Below are positions 59,754 through 64,000 of a DNA stretch of 64,000 nucleotides, piece by piece. The notes below the pieces were generated by a model. The model saw only the letters and a list, made by a program, of their open reading frames with translations, ran no database searches and was not told the DNA's origin. The translations under genes were made by a program, and so were the position numbers. Source of the DNA: Aphidius gifuensis (lineage: Eukaryota > Arthropoda > Insecta > Hymenoptera > Braconidae); NCBI RefSeq assembly GCF_014905175.1, contig NC_057791.1, positions 2,108,001-2,172,000 of the forward strand. The letters run 5' to 3'. Each line of letters starts with the position of its first letter. Within the stretch, counting starts at the first letter, position 1.

Positions 59754-62140
59754 AAAAGCTTTAGTAATTTTCACTGGGGGTAATTTTAAAATCAGGTGAA
59801 TTTTCATCACGCTATATATATTTTCAAGATGTTATATAGACACGTAGAAAAATAAATAGAAAAAAAAAAAAAAAAAAAAAATTAAGGATAAACAACAGAA
59901 GCGTAAAAAATAAAAGGTAAAAATTGAGGAATGAAAAATTATTAAACCAGGATCTTTGAAATGAAATAGCTTTTTTTTTATTTATTTTATTTTTTGTGTT
60001 GATTTGATTTTGTGTTTCTGTGGATTTTATATATGAACAAAAAAAATATATATATTGTTTTATTATTTGACTTTTTTTCTTCTTTTATTTAACACAAAAA
60101 AAAAAAAAAATAAAAAATAATTTTTATAATAAAAATTATAAATATGATAGTTTGATTGAAAAATTATAAAAAATAATAAATTAAATTTACATTATATTAT
60201 GTAATATTAATTATTTATAATTAATTAAAAAATAAAAATTAATTTTTTTTATTTTATCAAGGAGATTAAGTGTTACCTTTGATGTTGATAATGAAAATAT
60301 TTCTCTCTTGTTTGTATTTAGTATTTAACAAACGGAGCTTATTTATTTAATGCCTTAAATTCTCAATGGATTTAACATGAAAAATGATTTTATATATATA
60401 TAAAACATTGAAAACAGTGTGTGTTTTCACATGATGCATCTTCTACATCATAGTAATCCTATTCGTTTCCTGTCGACCCATCTTTTAAAATACTCAGAAA
60501 TAAACCGGTAATCAATGTCATTCGTATAGGAAATTACAACGATATTGTTTCCGGTTGTTCACTTAAAATTTCTAAAGTAGGTTTATTATTTAAGTCATGG
60601 AAGATTTGTCTCTTTTGCAGTTACTACATTTATTAATATCAATTATATAAATGAGACTAACTATATCAAGGCACAATTACTTGATTATTATTTATTTTTT
60701 TTTATAATATAATTCATTTGTTTAATTTTTTTTTATTATGTAATTGTTTTTAATGGTTTTAAAATAATTATTAACAGTGTTTAATTTAATTTTTTTTATA
60801 TTTTTTTTATTATGTATAGTTTAATATATATATATAACATGAATTTAAATTTATGAGTACACACACGCATATTAATATATTCTTATGCATATATGCAATG
60901 CGGTCCGCCACAATGACGCAAACATGCAGCGTTAATTTTCGTAAGTCAACACATGCTACCCACGATCAATCGAGGCAAATTTTAACATTTTTCTTTTCAT
61001 TATTAATTATGTTATAATAATATTTATATTTTATATATAAATTTAATTTTTTTTTTTATACTAAAAAAAAAATTAAGCAAAACTTTTAAATTTAAAATAA
61101 TTAATTTTTCAGATACTGTTGTTGTTGTTATTTGATTTTCTACGCGATGTAATTTTTTTTCTTATCGAGTTTTAAAATTTTCAAGATACTTGGAATATAA
61201 TATGTTCGGAAATATGGCAAAATAACCCCCGGGAATATCAAAAACTTTCTGTTATAAAAAAAAATTATTTTTTTATTATAAAATATTATTTCATGATATA
61301 TACTATATATTAACAAGTAATTTTATTATTTTTTTTTTTTTTTTATATTATGCCTATATATTGGTTTATGTTGAAGTTATTTTTATTCTACAATTTTATT
61401 TTATTTTTTTATTATAAAGATATAAACCTACATTGAAATGTAAAAATAGAATTTAACAATGGAAAAAAAAAAAAAAAAAATTAAAATTTTATATTGATGT
61501 AAAATTTTATCCTTTAAATATATATTTTTAACATAAAAAAATTATAAAAATAATAATTCCATTATAAATGAAAGCCATACAAAATAATTGATATAAACCA
61601 AACGAAAAAAGATATATATTTTTTTTTTTTTAAATTCATTATTTCTATTTTTAAAAAAGCGAATTAATAATTATTATAAATTAATATATTCAAATGATTT
61701 TTATTAATATTGACATATAGAAAATGTAGGTTAATGTATTGACTGGTTGATAATCAGACCAACAAAATATATATATAGATATGTACATGCGAACAATTAT
61801 AGTGTATAATAATCATGAATTTACGAACGTTCATTAAGGTAATCGTTTGGAGCATTAGGTGAGAATCGTTGGTCAATTGGACATCTAGTAAAGTTCTATT
61901 AGTTGTACCAATCTAGATAGCTTGTTACTGCTTTATGTTAAGTTAAAGCTGTTGTATAATAATATATTGTTGTTCAATAATATAAACATATATGTATTTT
62001 GAAATTAAACAAGCCAACACTTCTCAATCAATTTCTGCCTTTCGGCATCTTGATATATAAACATAATTTCTATACATACATGTGTGTATATATAAATTGT
62101 ACATCAGATAAGCCACGTATCACTATACCACCATCATAAC

Positions 62141-62167
62141 CCACCACCACCACCACTACCACCACCT
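62141..62167. repeat. CCA trinucleotide repeat
   Basis: Imperfect CCA repeat interrupted by one CTA, in non-coding DNA. Confidence 0.75.
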
Positions 62168-64000
62168 TTACCAAGATAGGCCTAGCAAATTGACAGAGTT
62201 GGCATGACTATGCAACCACTATTGGTGTCGGTTGGTATATCCTGACTAATTACCGTATTACTAATTACACAAGTGCATTGGCACGTGTATAATTCAAATT
62301 ACTTGAAAATTTAATTTGAAAAAAAAAACATACTATTCTACAATAGTATATTTAAATATTTTTTAACATTATACTATTTATTTTTCGTGTGCTTGTAACA
62401 TTTGATCAAACAAATTTTTATATTATTCAACTTATTCAATATATCCCCTGTAAACTATTTTATTATTTTTATTTTTATTTTTTTTGTCTCTTCGATAAAA
62501 TATACATTTATATTTATGAATGTTTTTTTTTTTAAAAAAGTTTTACTCTGTAAACAGATATATAAATATTATTTTATTTTTAACATAAAATATATATTGT
62601 ATATTTTAAATTCATGATCGTCAATTGAAAGTTTGTAAATTACAATAATTATAATAACAAGTTGGTTATTAAAGCTGTGAAGGAGAAAAAGAAAAAAAAA
62701 AATTAAAAAGAAAATGCATAGTAAAGTCAGTCAGTGGATATAACTTTAACAACATTTAGAATTTTTAAATAAAATTATAAGTGTAAAGCAACAAAGTTTT
62801 TCGTTTAAGGATCTTTTATGAGAAATATATTTTTTATAGTAAAAACGACGTACGACCCTTGTCTTTATCAATTAAAATGTTTTATTATTTTATGTTAAAA
62901 AAAAAAAAAAACAACAAGTATTTTATAAAAGTTATAATGTTCTATTATTTATATATCCATTAGTTTTTTATTTATTTTTTTTTTTTTAATAGCGATTTAT
63001 CAATGTCATGGTTTGTTAGTGAATTTGACGAGATGAGTTATATTTTTAGTAGAATTAGGTGCGTGACGCAATACACGCAAAAAAAAGAAAAAATTTTATT
63101 CAGAAAAATCGTTGAATAAATGGTTTTTTAAATGAAAAAAAAAGCAATTTTGTCGTTTTTATAGAGTTAAAGTTGTTTATGATGCTTTAAGAACAAACGG
63201 GAAATTAAAAAAAATATATTTACTATTGGTTTTAACAGTTTTGTTGTAGTACGTCTGACTATACATAGTTTATACTACTAGCTCAGCCAATCTTTACTAA
63301 ATCTCGTTTACTTTTTTTTAAAAAAAAAAATAAACAGCTACAAACTAAAATAATAAATTTAAATTCATTGTCAAAGTATAATGTAATTTGATATATTTAT
63401 TATTTTTTAATTTTATTAAAAACTTAAGGATTTAAAAAATAAATTTGATGAAATAAAATATATAATACAAGGTGTAGTAGTGATAGTGTAGAGAAAAAAT
63501 GTAAAGCTTGTTTTATCGAGTCATGATTCGATTTAAACTCAATCACATTATTGGTAAAGTTCAGGAGCAATTACGATTGGACGAGAAACACGTACGTGAA
63601 ATGATCACGTCGATGGTTCTGGTATATCAGACTTTACCGTGTACATCATTGACAGTGTGAATTCGATGCGGAAATAACAGCAGAGAGAGATAGAGAGAGA
63701 ATGAGAAAAGTTATACTCGTAAATACACACAACAAAATGTTGCACCAATTTCATAAATGATATCCTCCAGCAAAATTTTGATAGCATTGAAATTTTTCCA
63801 TCATTTTTCCACCAAAGTATATTTGAAAATGAAAAATTTAACTTACAAATAAAAAAAATAGAAGAAAAAAGTAAATATATAAATAAAAAAATTCCACACA
63901 GGCGAAAGTGATGAAGACGATCTCAAGGCATTTCATTTCTGAATGCGTCGTGTTGTGGAAAATGCTTTTTCTTGAGGGTGAAAAATGATGACCTAGTTTT

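Larger units (their letters stand above)
57964..64000. other. Non-coding AT-rich interval to the window end
   Basis: No supported gene. It contains a GT microsatellite (about 59736-59753) and a CCA-rich run (about 62141-62167). A possible plus-strand acceptor, CCACACAG|GCGAAAG, ends at 63901; none of its frames stays open for long. The plus-strand gene presumably continues past the window. Confidence 0.4.

Noticed and set aside
63902..63990. Terminal exon of the plus-strand gene
   Set aside because: The acceptor is plausible, but joining from either donor gives short unrecognisable tails before a stop.
1..64000. CRISPR arrays, rRNA, bacterial operons
   Set aside because: There are no regularly spaced repeats or rRNA-like GC-rich blocks, and spliced genes exclude a bacterial source.

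Overview
The window is very AT-rich eukaryotic DNA with split genes, canonical GT-AG introns and many homopolymer runs. A ZAD domain (typical of insect zinc-finger factors) and an insect-type TASK potassium channel point to an insect. The base composition would suit a small hymenopteran such as a parasitoid wasp, but I cannot fix the species.

Bases 1-25,700, minus strand: one large transcription-factor locus built like Drosophila lola. Four common 5' exons (25693-25562, 24556-24383, 24282-24003, 23904-23730) encode a ZAD domain and a low-complexity linker, and end in codon phase 2. Downstream lie twelve separate long exons, each a C2H2 zinc-finger array with its own stop codon. Every one starts at an AG acceptor that leaves exactly one base before the first codon, the phase the common donor needs. 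I see no other ZAD or first exon for them, so I read them as alternative 3' terminal exons of one gene. The twelfth runs off the left edge, so the array continues beyond it.

Bases 25,700-28,460: a probable divergent promoter, then plus-strand leader exons of an unrecognised gene with a short candidate coding start at 28370-28457. A related exon end recurs at 57867-57963, so this gene probably spans more than 30 kb.

Bases 34,976-37,875, minus strand: a complete TASK-subfamily two-pore K+ channel in five coding exons plus at least one upstream leader exon, lying inside the plus-strand gene's presumed intron. Its frame stops at a TGA followed by C, yet stays open for 27 more codons and ends in RRESV, which resembles the conserved TASK C-terminus that binds 14-3-3. 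Stop-codon readthrough, or a CGA-to-TGA change, is the most striking local observation. A short upstream ORF overlaps the main start as ATGA, and a perfect hairpin sits just before it.

The rest (about 28.5-35 kb and 38-64 kb) is AT-rich intronic or intergenic DNA. It holds a 583-bp repeat in two direct copies, two related MITE-like elements, another inverted-repeat element, a probable tRNA-derived SINE, microsatellites and a few GC-richer islands. I see no functional tRNA, rRNA or CRISPR array.
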